Assembly (NCBI RefSeq): GCF_014647655.1
Contig: NZ_BMPP01000011.1
Location: 1 to 64,000 of the forward strand
Direction of reading: 5' to 3'
DNA length: 64,000 bases
DNA from: Deinococcus malanensis
Lineage (GTDB): Bacteria > Deinococcota > Deinococci > Deinococcales > Deinococcaceae
The notes under the pieces are model-generated. The model was not told where the DNA came from, made no database searches, and saw nothing but the letters and a program-made list of their open reading frames with translations. Every line of letters starts with the position of its first letter. Within the stretch, counting starts at the first letter, position 1. A program made the position numbers and the translations under genes. Positions 9,575-18,445 of the stretch are shown in pieces.

Positions 9575-10269
9575 GCGCGCCGTGTCTGCTGGCCGGACGC
9601 ACCGCCGCCCTGATTCCGGCCGCGGGGTTCGGCACGCGGCTGGGCCGGGGGCCCAAAGCCTTTGTGGAGGTGGCCGGGCAGACGTTGCTTGCACGGAGTG
9701 TGGCGGCCCTGAGCCCTCACGTGGACGAGGTGCTGGTGGCGCTACCGGTGGGGGCCGAGCTCCCACCCGGCGTCGATGCGCGGGCCATCGTGGGGGGCGA
9801 AACCCGGCAGGAGAGCGTCCGGCGCCTGCTGCACGCCACCACCGCCGAGCGTGTGCTGATTCACGACGCGGCGCGGCCCTTTCTGCCGGAAGGGGTGATC
9901 CACGCCCTGCTCGAAGCGGTTCTGGACACCGGAGCAGCCACCGCCGCACTTCCGCTCGCCGATACCCTGGTGCGCGCGGGTATCGGCGATCAGGCCGGTG
10001 ATACCGGTTGCTGGGGCGAACTGGTCAGCCGGGAGAACCTCTGGGCCGTACAGACGCCCCAGGCCTTCCTGCGGGAGATACTGCTTGATGCCCATGCGCA
10101 CGCCCGTTCGGAAGGGCATACGGCTACCGACGATGCCGGCCTGGTCGCGCGGCTCGGCGGCCGGGTACGGCTGGTGCCCGGAGACGCCCGACTGTTCAAG
10201 GTAACCGCTCCCGGTGATCTCGCGCTGGCCGAGGCGCTGGCGCGGATGTGGGACGGGGCCCGCTCCTGA
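9571..10269 (+). CDS. ispD: 2-C-methyl-D-erythritol 4-phosphate cytidylyltransferase IspD
   Basis: This 232-aa enzyme is the third step of the MEP isoprenoid pathway: it joins CTP and methylerythritol 4-phosphate. The CTP-binding loop is ALIPAAGFGTRLGRGPKAFV (residues 12-31). Further motifs are GGETRQESVRRLL, IHDAARPF, WAVQTPQAF and TDDAGL, all typical. GTG at 9571 overlaps the ubiX stop (GTGA), and the frame's upstream extension lies entirely inside ubiX. The stop overlaps the start of ispE, so ubiX-ispD-ispE form one coupled unit. Confidence 0.96.
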   Translation: MSAPCLLAGRTAALIPAAGFGTRLGRGPKAFVEVAGQTLLARSVAALSPHVDEVLVALPVGAELPPGVDARAIVGGETRQESVRRLLHATTAERVLIHDAARPFLPEGVIHALLEAVLDTGAATAALPLADTLVRAGIGDQAGDTGCWGELVSRENLWAVQTPQAFLREILLDAHAHARSEGHTATDDAGLVARLGGRVRLVPGDARLFKVTAPGDLALAEALARMWDGARS

Positions 10270-11120
10270 TGTGGGTGGCTGCTCCAGCCAAGATCAACCT
10301 TGGCCTCAGCGTGCTGGGAGTGCGCAGTGACGGCTACCACGACCTGCACTCGCTGATGGTCCCACTGGCCACCGGAGACGAACTGGAGCTGGAGCACGCC
10401 GGCGAACTGTCTTTGCTGGTCCTGGGCGCGGACCTGCCGTGTGACCACCGCAATCTGGTGTTCCGGGCCGCCCGCGCGTATCTGGATGCGGCCGGGATTT
10501 CAGATGGCGTGGCCATCACGCTGCACAAGCACCTGCCGCTGGCCTCCGGGCTGGGAGGCGGCAGCAGCGATGCGGCCAGTACCCTCCTCGCGCTGCGGGA
10601 TATGTTTCCAGCAGATGTGGACCTGCCCGCCCTGGCGCTGAGGCTAGGTGCGGACGTCCCCTTTTTCTTGCTGGGAAGCGCGGCCGTGGCCGAGGGAGTA
10701 GGAGAGCGCCTGACTCCTGTGCGGATCAGGTCCACCTCACTGGTGCTGCTCAATCCAGGCGTGGAAGTCAGTGCCCGAGACGCCTACCGCTGGCTGGACG
10801 AGAGCGGGGGTTTTACTCCCCTTCTGGACCTGTCCGCCATTGTTCAGGCGCTGGCCGACGGTGCAGAAAAAATTCCCTACTTCAATGCCCTGCAGGCTCC
10901 GGTCGTTCCCCGTCATCCGCCGATTCAGGTGGCCCTGGACGCCCTCGCGGCGGCTGGACTGCACGCGCCTCTGATGAGCGGGTCCGGCAGCACCTGCTTT
11001 GCCCTGGCCCACGACGCCGCTCAGGCGGCCCAGGCAGCGCTGGTCCTGGCGGCGCGTTATCCGGACTGGTGGGTTCAGGCGACCTCTACACAAGAAGCGG
11101 CAGACCCCGAGGACAAATGA
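10269..11120 (+). CDS. ispE: 4-diphosphocytidyl-2-C-methyl-D-erythritol kinase IspE
   Basis: This 283-aa GHMP-family kinase phosphorylates CDP-methylerythritol at the 2-hydroxyl, the MEP-pathway step following IspD. The N-terminal APAKINLGLSVLGVRSDGYH box, the GHMP ATP loop PLASGLGGGSSDAAS (about residues 90-105) and the C-terminal SGSGSTCFAL motif are intact. ATG at 10269 overlaps the ispD stop (TGATG); an upstream in-frame ATG seven codons earlier lies inside ispD and is less likely. A 197-base gap without recognisable genes follows. Confidence 0.96.
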   Translation: MWVAAPAKINLGLSVLGVRSDGYHDLHSLMVPLATGDELELEHAGELSLLVLGADLPCDHRNLVFRAARAYLDAAGISDGVAITLHKHLPLASGLGGGSSDAASTLLALRDMFPADVDLPALALRLGADVPFFLLGSAAVAEGVGERLTPVRIRSTSLVLLNPGVEVSARDAYRWLDESGGFTPLLDLSAIVQALADGAEKIPYFNALQAPVVPRHPPIQVALDALAAAGLHAPLMSGSGSTCFALAHDAAQAAQAALVLAARYPDWWVQATSTQEAADPEDK

Positions 11121-11317
11121 GCTGAAAATCCAGTGTGCCCGCCCCCGTGTCCGGCCGGCGCCCTGTTGGCCTGAAGAGCTGTCCGTTTCTTCAAGCTTCC
11201 TGCCGGTGGTCGGAAACACGCCGGGAGGCGTGCCCCATGTTGGGCCGGTGTCTGTGGAAATCACGAGCTGTCCACCAGAGGCGGAACGAGGGGCTGTCAG
11301 GAGGCGCCTGGGCAGGC

Positions 11318-12472
11318 TCAGGTCGGCTGGGCCACCGGGCTCTCCCGGCGCAGCAGGTCATAGCCCAGGGCCACCAGGAAGGCGAGCGCTCCCAGCCCAA
11401 ACACCCCCGCCTGACCGGCAGCCTGCCACGCGGCGCCGCCCAGCACCGGTCCGATGGCGTATCCCAGCGCTTCGACCGCCATGACGGTGCCCCAGGCGGC
11501 AGCGCGGTTGCCCTCGGGGAGGGTGCGCGCCACCAGACCGTTCCAGCCGGTCACGAAAGCTCCGTAGCCTGCACCCAGCAGGACAGCCAGCGGCCAGAGG
11601 TGACGCTGCACGTCTGGCAGCGCCGCCAGCCCAAATGTCGCGGCCAGCAGCAGCAGTCCTGGCAGCAGGGCCCGGCGGGGATGCTCCCGGTCTGCCAGCC
11701 GCCCGGCGCCCCACAGGCTCAGCCCGAAGATGGCCAGCGCCAGGGCGCCCGGCCTCAGCAGATCGTTCAGGCTGAGTTTCAGCTGGTCGAGCAGCGGGTA
11801 CAGGATGGTAATCAGCAGCCCTGGAGCCAGGGTCTGCACGAATGCCGCCGGGAACAGCGCGGCGACCCGGCTCCAGCCCTTCCACACGCTGCCGGCCAGT
11901 ACGTCCTGTCGAGGCAGGCGCAGGGGCAGCAGGCTCAGGGCCAGCACCACTGCGGCTCCCTGCGCGGCGATCAGCAGGGTCCAGCCCAGGTCGGTACGGG
12001 CCTGCATCAGGGGGCCCACGCCCAGGGCGCCGAGCAAGATGGCGGGCGCCACCACCACATTGCTGACGGCCAGGGCCCGCGCGGTGCGGCCTGGACTCGA
12101 GAGCGACTGTGAAGCGCTCATCACGCCAGGCCACAGGGCAGCGTAGGTCACGCCCCAGGCGGCGCAGGCCAGCACGCCCCAGACCGGGTGCGGCAGCACC
12201 CGCGTGCCCGCCACCGCCACAACCCCCAGCAGCGTGCCCAGCAGCAGGATCCGGCCCAGTCCCCAGCGTTCGGTCAGCAGGCCGCAGGGTCCCTTGCTCA
12301 GGGCGTCGCCCAGGTAATGGGCACTGGTCAGCAGGCCGATGGCAGCGGTGCCCAGCCCCAGGGCCGGCCCGCCGACCGGCAGCGCCGACACAAAAAAGCC
12401 GGTACGCACCAGTTCGCACAGCATCAGCAGCGTCAGAAGCCGCAGCATGGTCAGTGGCCGCACCCAGAGCAT
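11318..12472 (-). CDS. MFS transporter
   Basis: This 384-aa protein has about 12 hydrophobic helices, arranged as two six-helix halves around a cytoplasmic loop near residues 180-200. The helix 2-3 loop GDALSKGPCGLLTERWGLGR resembles the MFS signature (normally GxLaDrxGrr). A second, weaker copy (GRLADREHPRRAL) lies in the C-terminal half. It probably exports or imports a small solute across the inner membrane; the substrate is unknown. It is divergent from the penicillin-acylase-family gene, sharing a 102-base intergenic region, and is tail-to-tail with ispE. Confidence 0.88.
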   Translation of the reverse strand: MLWVRPLTMLRLLTLLMLCELVRTGFFVSALPVGGPALGLGTAAIGLLTSAHYLGDALSKGPCGLLTERWGLGRILLLGTLLGVVAVAGTRVLPHPVWGVLACAAWGVTYAALWPGVMSASQSLSSPGRTARALAVSNVVVAPAILLGALGVGPLMQARTDLGWTLLIAAQGAAVVLALSLLPLRLPRQDVLAGSVWKGWSRVAALFPAAFVQTLAPGLLITILYPLLDQLKLSLNDLLRPGALALAIFGLSLWGAGRLADREHPRRALLPGLLLLAATFGLAALPDVQRHLWPLAVLLGAGYGAFVTGWNGLVARTLPEGNRAAAWGTVMAVEALGYAIGPVLGGAAWQAAGQAGVFGLGALAFLVALGYDLLRRESPVAQPT

Positions 12473-12574
12473 TCAGCCTCCAGTGTAAGGGGCGCAGGTC
12501 CGCCAATGTGCTGCCGCGCACGCTTTCTGGGCCCGCTATGCTGCGCCCAATCTTGTATCGGGAGGCTCTGGAAT

Positions 12575-14986
12575 ATGGTGCTGCGGCGCAGATCAGTGTG
12601 GTCGAGGCTTGGTCGTGGAGTGGGTCTGGTGCTGCTACTGCTGGCCCTGGTGTTGGGAGCAACGGCGTGGTGGGTGCATGCTACTGCCACCCCACGGGTC
12701 CGGGGGCAGCTGACCCTCGCCGGGCTGCAGGGACCGGTCACGGTCACGCGTGACGAATGGGGCGTGCCGCACATCCGTGCCCGCGTCAGTGATGAGGACG
12801 CGGTCTACGCCCTGGGCTTCGTGCACTGGCAGGACCGCGCCTGGCAGATGGACTTCCAGCGCAGGGTGGTTCAGGGCAGACTTTCCGAGGTGCTGGGCAC
12901 CGCCGCCCTGCCTCAGGACCGGTTTCTGCGCACCTGGGGCTTTCAGCGCGCGGCCCTCTCGGCCCTGCCGGCGCTCTCCGAACGCAGCCGCCGGCTGATC
13001 CGGGCCTACACGGCCGGGGTGAATGCCGGTATGGCCCAGGGAAAGGTGGCCCTGGAATTCCGCATCCTGGGCTACACCCCGGACCCCTGGACCGAAGTGG
13101 ACAGCCTGTCATGGAGCAAGCTGATGGCCTATGACCTGGGCGGCAACCAGGCGGATGAGGTCCAGGGTGCCCGGGTGGTCCGCCGGCTGGGCGCGCAGGG
13201 CCTGAATGAGGTCACCGCTCCCTACCCGGCCAGCGCCCCCACGGTCCTGAGTTCCGATGAGCTGGGAACCGTACGCCCGACCCCACCTGGGCCAGTCAGG
13301 GCCGGGCCCGAGCACGCCAGCCGCCCTGACACCGGTCTCCCGCCCGCCACGGTCCGCGCCCTGCAGGCGCACCTGAACGCCGCGCGGGAACTCGGCCTGA
13401 ATGCGGTTCCCGGCAAGGGCAGCAACAACTGGGTCCTGGCCGGCAGCCGCACCGCGAGTGGCAAACCGATCCTGGCCGACGACCCCCACCTGGCGCTGAG
13501 CAGCCCCATGCTGTGGTACCTCGCCGACCTGCAGGGACCAACCCTGAAAGCCATCGGCGCCAGCATCCCGGGGCTGCCCAGCATCGTGATCGGGCGCAAT
13601 GAGCGGGTCGCCTGGGGCGTAACGAACGTGAACCCGGACGTGCAGGACCTTTACATCGAACCACAAGGGGCACGCCTGACGGCCCGGACCGAGGTCATAC
13701 GGGTCAAGGGCCAGCCGGAGGTGCGCCTCCGGGTGCGGGAAAGTGCCCACGGACCCATCGTCAGTGACGTGGGCGCGGGTGAAATCGGCCCACGTGTCGC
13801 CCTGAAATGGACGGCTCTGGAGCCCGGCGACACCACCATGGACGCTTTTGTGGGCCTCAATTACGCCCGCGATTGGCGGGATTTCACGCGGGCGCTGGAA
13901 AAATACGTGGCGCCTACCCAGAGCTTCGTGTATGCCGATGTGGACGGCAACACCGGCTATTACGCGCCGGGCCGCATTCCCGTTCGCAAGGGCTGGGACG
14001 GCAGTCTGCCGGTCTCCGGCGACGGCAGCCGCGAGTGGCAGGGCTATATTCCGCATGCCCAGCTGCCACACACCTACAATCCCGCCGATGGGCTGATCGT
14101 CAGTGCCAACAATCAGGTGGTGCCTGCCAGCTATGCTTTCTCTCTGGGCAACCCGCGCAACTGGGCCGAGCCCTACCGGGCGCAGCGCATCACCGAACTG
14201 CTGAGCGCACAACCCGGTGGCCTGACGCTACGCGACGTGCAGCGGGTGCAGCTCGATACGGTCAGTCCGGTCTGGACCGACTTCCGCCCGGTGTTGCTGC
14301 ACACGGTGCCGGGCAGCGACCTGTCGCGCCGGGCGCTGGCGCTGCTGCGAGGCTGGGACGGCAATGAAACAATTGACAGCGTCCAGGCAAGTATTTTTGA
14401 AGCCTGGCTGATGCAGCTGCACGGCCTGGCAGAGGACGAGCTGGAAACGGAGACGCGTATGAACAGCCTGAGTGTCCTGAACCAGCTTCGACGTGGCGGC
14501 ACCCTGTGCGCTGTGAGTGGACAGGGGGACTGCGCCCAGGTGCTGACAGACAGCCTGGAAGCAGCGGTGGCTGACCTACGCTCCCGGCTGGGCCCCGATC
14601 CTCAGGACTGGACCTACGGCAAGCTGCATCAAGTCGCCAGCAACCACCGTGCCTTCGGGGGGGTGCGGGCACTGGCCTGGCTGTTCAACCACTCGTCTCC
14701 CACGCCGGGCGGCACCAACACGGTCAACGTCGCGCGGCCCCAGCGCGGCACCTATGCCCAGACCCACGGAGCGAGCTACCGGCAGGTCATTGATCTGAGC
14801 GACATGAACCGCAGCGTGTATATCGGCAGTCTGGGCCAGGATGGTCATCCGCTGGGCCGACACGCCGCTGATCAGCAGGGCCGCTGGATTGCGGGAAGGT
14901 ACCTCCCCATGAGCACGGACCCCAGCGACTGGGGCCGGACCCGGAGCCTGCAGCTCACGCCTGCTCAGTCAGCGCGGACCAGATAA
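12575..14986 (+). CDS. Penicillin acylase family protein (Ntn hydrolase, S45), membrane anchored
   Basis: This 803-aa protein belongs to the N-terminal-nucleophile hydrolases related to penicillin G acylase and acyl-homoserine-lactone acylases, which cleave amide bonds and self-process. Residues 12-32 are a hydrophobic signal or anchor. The alpha-chain motif VTRDEWGVPHIRA is near residue 50. The autocleavage site is visible as GKGSNNWVLAGSRTASGKP, with Ser283 the predicted nucleophile. Asn of the oxyanion hole lies in VTNVNPDVQDLY. ATG at 12575 has GGAGG nine bases upstream; the open frame continues further upstream but only opposite the MFS gene. Substrate is unknown; quorum-signal or peptide hydrolysis are possible. 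Confidence 0.9.
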   Translation: MVLRRRSVWSRLGRGVGLVLLLLALVLGATAWWVHATATPRVRGQLTLAGLQGPVTVTRDEWGVPHIRARVSDEDAVYALGFVHWQDRAWQMDFQRRVVQGRLSEVLGTAALPQDRFLRTWGFQRAALSALPALSERSRRLIRAYTAGVNAGMAQGKVALEFRILGYTPDPWTEVDSLSWSKLMAYDLGGNQADEVQGARVVRRLGAQGLNEVTAPYPASAPTVLSSDELGTVRPTPPGPVRAGPEHASRPDTGLPPATVRALQAHLNAARELGLNAVPGKGSNNWVLAGSRTASGKPILADDPHLALSSPMLWYLADLQGPTLKAIGASIPGLPSIVIGRNERVAWGVTNVNPDVQDLYIEPQGARLTARTEVIRVKGQPEVRLRVRESAHGPIVSDVGAGEIGPRVALKWTALEPGDTTMDAFVGLNYARDWRDFTRALEKYVAPTQSFVYADVDGNTGYYAPGRIPVRKGWDGSLPVSGDGSREWQGYIPHAQLPHTYNPADGLIVSANNQVVPASYAFSLGNPRNWAEPYRAQRITELLSAQPGGLTLRDVQRVQLDTVSPVWTDFRPVLLHTVPGSDLSRRALALLRGWDGNETIDSVQASIFEAWLMQLHGLAEDELETETRMNSLSVLNQLRRGGTLCAVSGQGDCAQVLTDSLEAAVADLRSRLGPDPQDWTYGKLHQVASNHRAFGGVRALAWLFNHSSPTPGGTNTVNVARPQRGTYAQTHGASYRQVIDLSDMNRSVYIGSLGQDGHPLGRHAADQQGRWIAGRYLPMSTDPSDWGRTRSLQLTPAQSARTR

Positions 14987-15010
14987 GAGGGCCGCGCTAC
15001 ACTCTCGTCT

Positions 15011-15607
15011 ATGGCAGAACTCGACCGCGTCCGCGAGGCCCTGCGCGCCAGCATGACCGCCTGGGCGACCCTGGAGGTCCGGGGCGACCAGGCGCGTGTG
15101 ATCCCGGCCCCCGACCCCGACCAGCTCGCTGCGCACCTGAGCAGCGCCGATCCGGCCTGGACCCTGACCTGGGCGTGTGACAGTGCCCAGCCTCCGGTGG
15201 TGCGCGCTCGCCTGACCCTGGCCGGCGTGACCCGTGAGGGTCTGGCCACGGGCCACACGCTGGGTGACGCCAAGCTGGCCGCACTGGCCGACGCGGCCCG
15301 GGTTTATGGCGTGCCGGCCGGCGACACCGCCTGGGTCGAATTTGACCCGGACGAGGGCGCAAACACCACTGATCTGGACGCCGAGGCCCCCTTGCCAGCC
15401 GCACCCCGCCCGGCGACCCTGCCACCGGAACCGCCCCGTGACCCGCAGATGGAAAAGGCCCGCCGTCACATCGAGGACCTGCTGGAGCAGCTCAAGGTGG
15501 CCGGCAGGGGAGGAGACGCCGCACGCGTCCTGATGCGCGGGTATGGCGAGACACTCGACGAGAGCCGCGCCATCTACAAAGAACTCCAGGCACTCCTCAA
15601 GGGCTAG
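15011..15607 (+). CDS. Small protein resembling DdrA/Rad52-type single-strand annealing proteins
   Basis: This 198-aa protein has no certain family. Residues 58-105 (VVRARLTLAGVTREGLATG then GDAKLAALADAARVYGVP) follow the Rad52-fold pattern of a strand, a GxTRE turn, a short Gly-rich link and an Ala-rich helix ending in a phenylalanine/tyrosine-Gly. A Pro-rich linker (125-145) leads to a helical tail (ARRHIEDLLEQL, ESRAIYKELQALLKG). DdrA of D. radiodurans is about 208 aa and has a similar order of parts. The Lys/Arg-rich DNA-binding groove cannot be judged by eye. It is followed immediately by a phosphoesterase gene. The CDS is sure; the Rad52 link is inference. Confidence 0.72.
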   Translation: MAELDRVREALRASMTAWATLEVRGDQARVIPAPDPDQLAAHLSSADPAWTLTWACDSAQPPVVRARLTLAGVTREGLATGHTLGDAKLAALADAARVYGVPAGDTAWVEFDPDEGANTTDLDAEAPLPAAPRPATLPPEPPRDPQMEKARRHIEDLLEQLKVAGRGGDAARVLMRGYGETLDESRAIYKELQALLKG

Positions 15608-16375
15608 GTGGACATGCACAAATTCATTGCGATTGGCGACGTGCATGCTGATTTCGACACCATGTGGGGGGCCCTGCGTGCCGCGAGCTGCGCCGATGCC
15701 CACGGTCAGCCGACGCCGCCGGTGCGTGCGGGGCTGTATCAGGTCGTGCTGATCGGCGACCTGGTTCACCCCAAGAACGAGCGCGAGTATGGCCGGCTGG
15801 CCGGGGTCACGCGCTTTGAGACCGACAATCCCGATCACCTGTACTACGCCGCCACCGCCCAGATCCGCGCTCTGGAAGCGCTCAAGGCCTACCAGGAGGC
15901 GGCCCCGCACGCCGTGCACATCATCCTGGGCAATCACGACGACGTGGTGATTGATCCGCAATACGTCCTGGGCACCAGCGGCGGCATGCGGCACGTGGAA
16001 TTCGACCCGGAGTACGGCGGCGTCTCCCTGCCCGAGCACCTGCGGGCCTGGATGCAGAGCTTTCCCCGTGAGCTGCGCGTGGCCGGCGTGCAGTTCGCTC
16101 ACGCCAGCCCGCTGCCGGCTCACCTGCACTACGACGACCTGTTCTATGCCGACCACGGCCCCAAGCGCTGGTTTCGCGATTCGCCGGAATATGTCGAAAT
16201 GGCCGGGCTGAGCTTCGGGGTGTACGGCCATACCCAGATCGAGGGCGGCATTCTGCTCAGCGAGACCCACCGCTTTGCCATGATCGATGCCCTGAGCAGC
16301 CGTGAGTACCTTGAATTGATGCTTGATGCCGAGCAGGCCAGCCCCGTTCAGGGCGTGCGGGCGGTGCCCTTCTGA
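15608..16375 (+). CDS. Calcineurin-like metallophosphoesterase
   Basis: This 255-aa cytosolic phosphoesterase coordinates two metal ions. The standard motifs are all present: GDVHADFD (about residue 10), LIGDLVHPKNE, LGNHDD, a single His in QFAHASPLP and GVYGHTQIEGG near the end. Enzymes of this fold cleave phosphomonoesters, phosphodiesters or diadenosine tetraphosphate; the substrate cannot be deduced. The start is GTG at 15608 or, equally well, ATG at 15614. It begins 0-6 bases after the preceding gene, so the two are co-transcribed. Confidence 0.9.
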   Translation: MDMHKFIAIGDVHADFDTMWGALRAASCADAHGQPTPPVRAGLYQVVLIGDLVHPKNEREYGRLAGVTRFETDNPDHLYYAATAQIRALEALKAYQEAAPHAVHIILGNHDDVVIDPQYVLGTSGGMRHVEFDPEYGGVSLPEHLRAWMQSFPRELRVAGVQFAHASPLPAHLHYDDLFYADHGPKRWFRDSPEYVEMAGLSFGVYGHTQIEGGILLSETHRFAMIDALSSREYLELMLDAEQASPVQGVRAVPF

Positions 16376-16401
16376 AGCCCGCTGGACTGATTCCAGCGTG
16401 G

Positions 16402-16430
16402 TTGACAATGTCAGGAGGCGCCGCTATCCT
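16402..16430 (+). promoter_or_regulatory. Sigma-70-type promoter of the tRNA-Asp/tRNA-Phe pair
   Basis: TTGACA (16402-16407) matches the -35 consensus perfectly. A 17-base spacer leads to TATCCT (16425-16430), a fair -10 box. The tRNA-Asp gene begins 31 bases further on, a normal leader for a tRNA transcript. Confidence 0.8.
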
Positions 16431-16460
16431 TAACCCCGCTGCTTTTTGCGGCGTACCAGA

Positions 16461-16538
<78 letters not shown>

Positions 16539-16555
16539 AGTCCCCTCCGGGGGCA

Positions 16556-16637
<82 letters not shown>

Positions 16638-16638
<1 letters not shown>

Positions 16639-16664
16639 ACCCCGTCTCAGACGGGGTTCCTTCC
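16638..16664 (+). terminator. Terminator after tRNA-Phe, supplied by the island
   Basis: AACCCCGTC (16638-16646) and GACGGGGTT (16650-16658) form a 9-bp stem with loop TCA, followed by a T/C-rich stretch. It starts at the last base of the 51-bp att repeat, so it was brought in by the island. Confidence 0.7.
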
Positions 16665-16676
16665 TTTTCCACTGAC

Positions 16677-16723
16677 GTGCCCAACAGGCCATTTCCAGGG
16701 TGTGTGCCCAACGCGTGCCCAAC
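16677..16723 (+). repeat. Three GTGCCCAAC repeats (candidate integrase arm sites, left)
   Basis: GTGCCCAAC occurs at 16677-16685, 16704-16712 and 16715-16723, all on the same strand. The last two are spaced 11 bases apart, about one helical turn. The same tandem pair recurs near the right end of the island at 41707-41726. This fits arm-type binding sites of a tyrosine integrase. Confidence 0.6.
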
Positions 16724-16729
16724 CGGCTT

Positions 16730-17932
16730 TTAGCCCCCTGATTTCTGCTGTTTGACCGGCATAGAGAAGTCCAGAGTCATTGCTTCACGTTCCTTCTCGA
16801 AGACTGTGCGGTAGCGGTCCTGTGTGAAAGAGGAGCGGGCGTGCCCCACATGAGCACTGACCACCTCCACAGGTCGCCCATGCAACCCCTGAATCGAAAT
16901 GAAGCTATGACGAAGCACATGCGTGCCCTTGTAAGGCACCTCGGCTTGCTCGCAAAGGCGGCGCATCAGGTTGTATACGGTGTCTGGCAGTATGGGGCCA
17001 CCCAGCGAGTTGGTGAAGACCGCATCACTCGGCTGGTACCGGTCACCCTGAGCCTCGCGGTCAAGCAGGGCCTGAGTGGGTCTTTCCTGCAGGATGGCCA
17101 GTGCGTCCCCGTTCACGGTAATGGTGCGTCGTGAGCGGGCCGTCTTCGGCGTCGTGCGGATGCCTTTTCCATTGATGCTCACGAAGCTCTCGACGACCTT
17201 AACTCGTCCACGTTCCAGGTCGACATTTTCCCAGCGCAGGCCTAAGGCCTCACCAATCCGCAGGCCGGTCGCGAGCATAAAGCAGAAGGCCACACCACGC
17301 CGGTCCTGACGCGCCACCTGATAGAACTTGGCAGCTTCCTCTTCTGTCCAGGCTTTCGGAGTGGAATCAAGAGCCGCCTCGCGGGAGTAGCGTGGTCGCA
17401 CCACGTCGGCCGGATTGCGGTTCAGTTCGCCCAGGCGCACGGCATCAGCAAAGACCTGATGCAGCATGTTGTGAATCAGGCGTTTCATGGAATCGCCCAG
17501 CGGCTGACCGAGCATCTTCTCACGGCGTTCATCGCGGTGCTGGAGGTCCGCGTAAAAGGCTTCCAGATCCCTGGGCGTGATGCTGGTCAGCCGCCGTTTC
17601 CCCAAACTCGGAATGATATGGGTCTCCATCATGCTCTCGTGGCTGCGAGCATACGTGGCCGCCTGGTGTGGTTTCTTGGTTTCATGCCACGCGCGGATGT
17701 ACTCCTCAAGCGTTGTTTTTGCTGACACGGTGAACTGACCGCGAGAGACGTCCGTTCGTACCCGGCTGAGGGCTTCTTCAGCTTCTGTTTTGGTCGCCAC
17801 GGTGCCCGAGACGCGCTGAACCTCACCGCTCGGCAGCTCGACACTTGCCCGCCACTGCCATCGCCCGGAGGGCAGCTTCCGGACCGCGCCACGCCCATTG
17901 CCCCGCTTCGGCTTTTCAGCTGCTTTGGCCAT
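16730..17932 (-). CDS. int: Tyrosine recombinase / phage-type integrase of the island
   Basis: This 400-aa site-specific recombinase inserts and excises the island at tRNA-Phe. The N-terminal AP2-like arm-binding part contains GSGRWQWRASVELPSGEVQR-like strands, a SAM-like core-binding domain follows (TLEEYIRAWHETKKPH), and the catalytic domain carries ATGLRIGEALGLRW (first Arg), HVLRHSF (HxxR), HVGHARSSFTQDRY (His and the nucleophilic Tyr). ATG at 17932 is preceded by AAGGGGGTGG, a strong ribosome site, so an upstream ATG 11 codons earlier is rejected. The start overlaps the end of the small HTH gene by 17 bases. Confidence 0.95.
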   Translation of the reverse strand: MAKAAEKPKRGNGRGAVRKLPSGRWQWRASVELPSGEVQRVSGTVATKTEAEEALSRVRTDVSRGQFTVSAKTTLEEYIRAWHETKKPHQAATYARSHESMMETHIIPSLGKRRLTSITPRDLEAFYADLQHRDERREKMLGQPLGDSMKRLIHNMLHQVFADAVRLGELNRNPADVVRPRYSREAALDSTPKAWTEEEAAKFYQVARQDRRGVAFCFMLATGLRIGEALGLRWENVDLERGRVKVVESFVSINGKGIRTTPKTARSRRTITVNGDALAILQERPTQALLDREAQGDRYQPSDAVFTNSLGGPILPDTVYNLMRRLCEQAEVPYKGTHVLRHSFISIQGLHGRPVEVVSAHVGHARSSFTQDRYRTVFEKEREAMTLDFSMPVKQQKSGG

Positions 17933-18131
17933 CACCCACCCCCTTGACTTGCAGGACGGGCTCAAGATCCAAGGCTTCCAGGATGGCTGGCCAGTGACTG
18001 TCGGGACGAATCATGGCGCTGCCCAGGGTTCGGCTGAGGATGGCAGGAGTGGTGCCCAGGTGAGTGGCGAGTTGTGCCTGAGTCATCCCCAGTTCTTTCA
18101 GGCGGGCCTGAACCGTCATCTTCGCATCCAT
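17916..18131 (-). CDS. Small XRE-type HTH regulator
   Basis: This 71-aa protein is nearly all one Cro/CI-type helix-turn-helix (LKELGMTQAQLATHLGTTPA, recognition helix AILSRTLG). It is too short for a ligand domain. It overlaps the integrase start by 17 bases, so it is probably transcribed with the integrase and may repress or direct it, as small HTH proteins in integrative elements do. The interleaved inverted repeats 80-145 bases upstream are plausible operators. Confidence 0.8.
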   Translation of the reverse strand: MDAKMTVQARLKELGMTQAQLATHLGTTPAILSRTLGSAMIRPDSHWPAILEALDLEPVLQVKGVGDGQSS

Positions 18132-18208
18132 GGTGTTTGCACTATAGGCTAATTAGCTTCTTTTGCAAATCGGATGGGTTCTAGCCTGCTTATGTGCTCC
18201 TGACCAAA

Positions 18209-18276
18209 ACGGCTTCCCGCTGACGGCATACCGTAGACGGCAAACCGCTGACGGGAAGCCGTCTACGGTATGCCGT
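18209..18276. repeat. Interleaved inverted repeats (A-B-A'-B') upstream of the HTH gene
   Basis: Arm A ACGGCTTCCCG (18209-18219) pairs with A' CGGGAAGCCGT (18252-18262). Arm B (18223-18241) pairs perfectly over 19 bp with B' (18258-18276). A' and B' share five bases, so only one stem can form at a time unless a pseudoknot is made. The direct repeat CCGCTGACGG also occurs at 18217 and 18245. The rest of 18132-18445 holds no convincing gene. Confidence 0.75.
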
Positions 18277-18445
18277 TTCAAACTTCATCAGGTAGTAGAC
18301 AATTTCTCGTACAGAAGGACGTTTTTCTGGCTAACGTTACCGTGGTCAAGCGCCCAATTTTCAAGAAAATTGATCGCAAAACTGACAATAGGCAGGCCCT
18401 AAACATGGAGGTAAACGAACTACGGTGTCTTCCACCAGCCTCTGA

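Noticed and set aside
12188..12574. N-terminal extension of the penicillin-acylase-family gene
   Set aside because: The extension is Gln/His/Arg-rich shadow opposite the MFS gene. ATG 12575 has a good ribosome site and is followed by a signal anchor.
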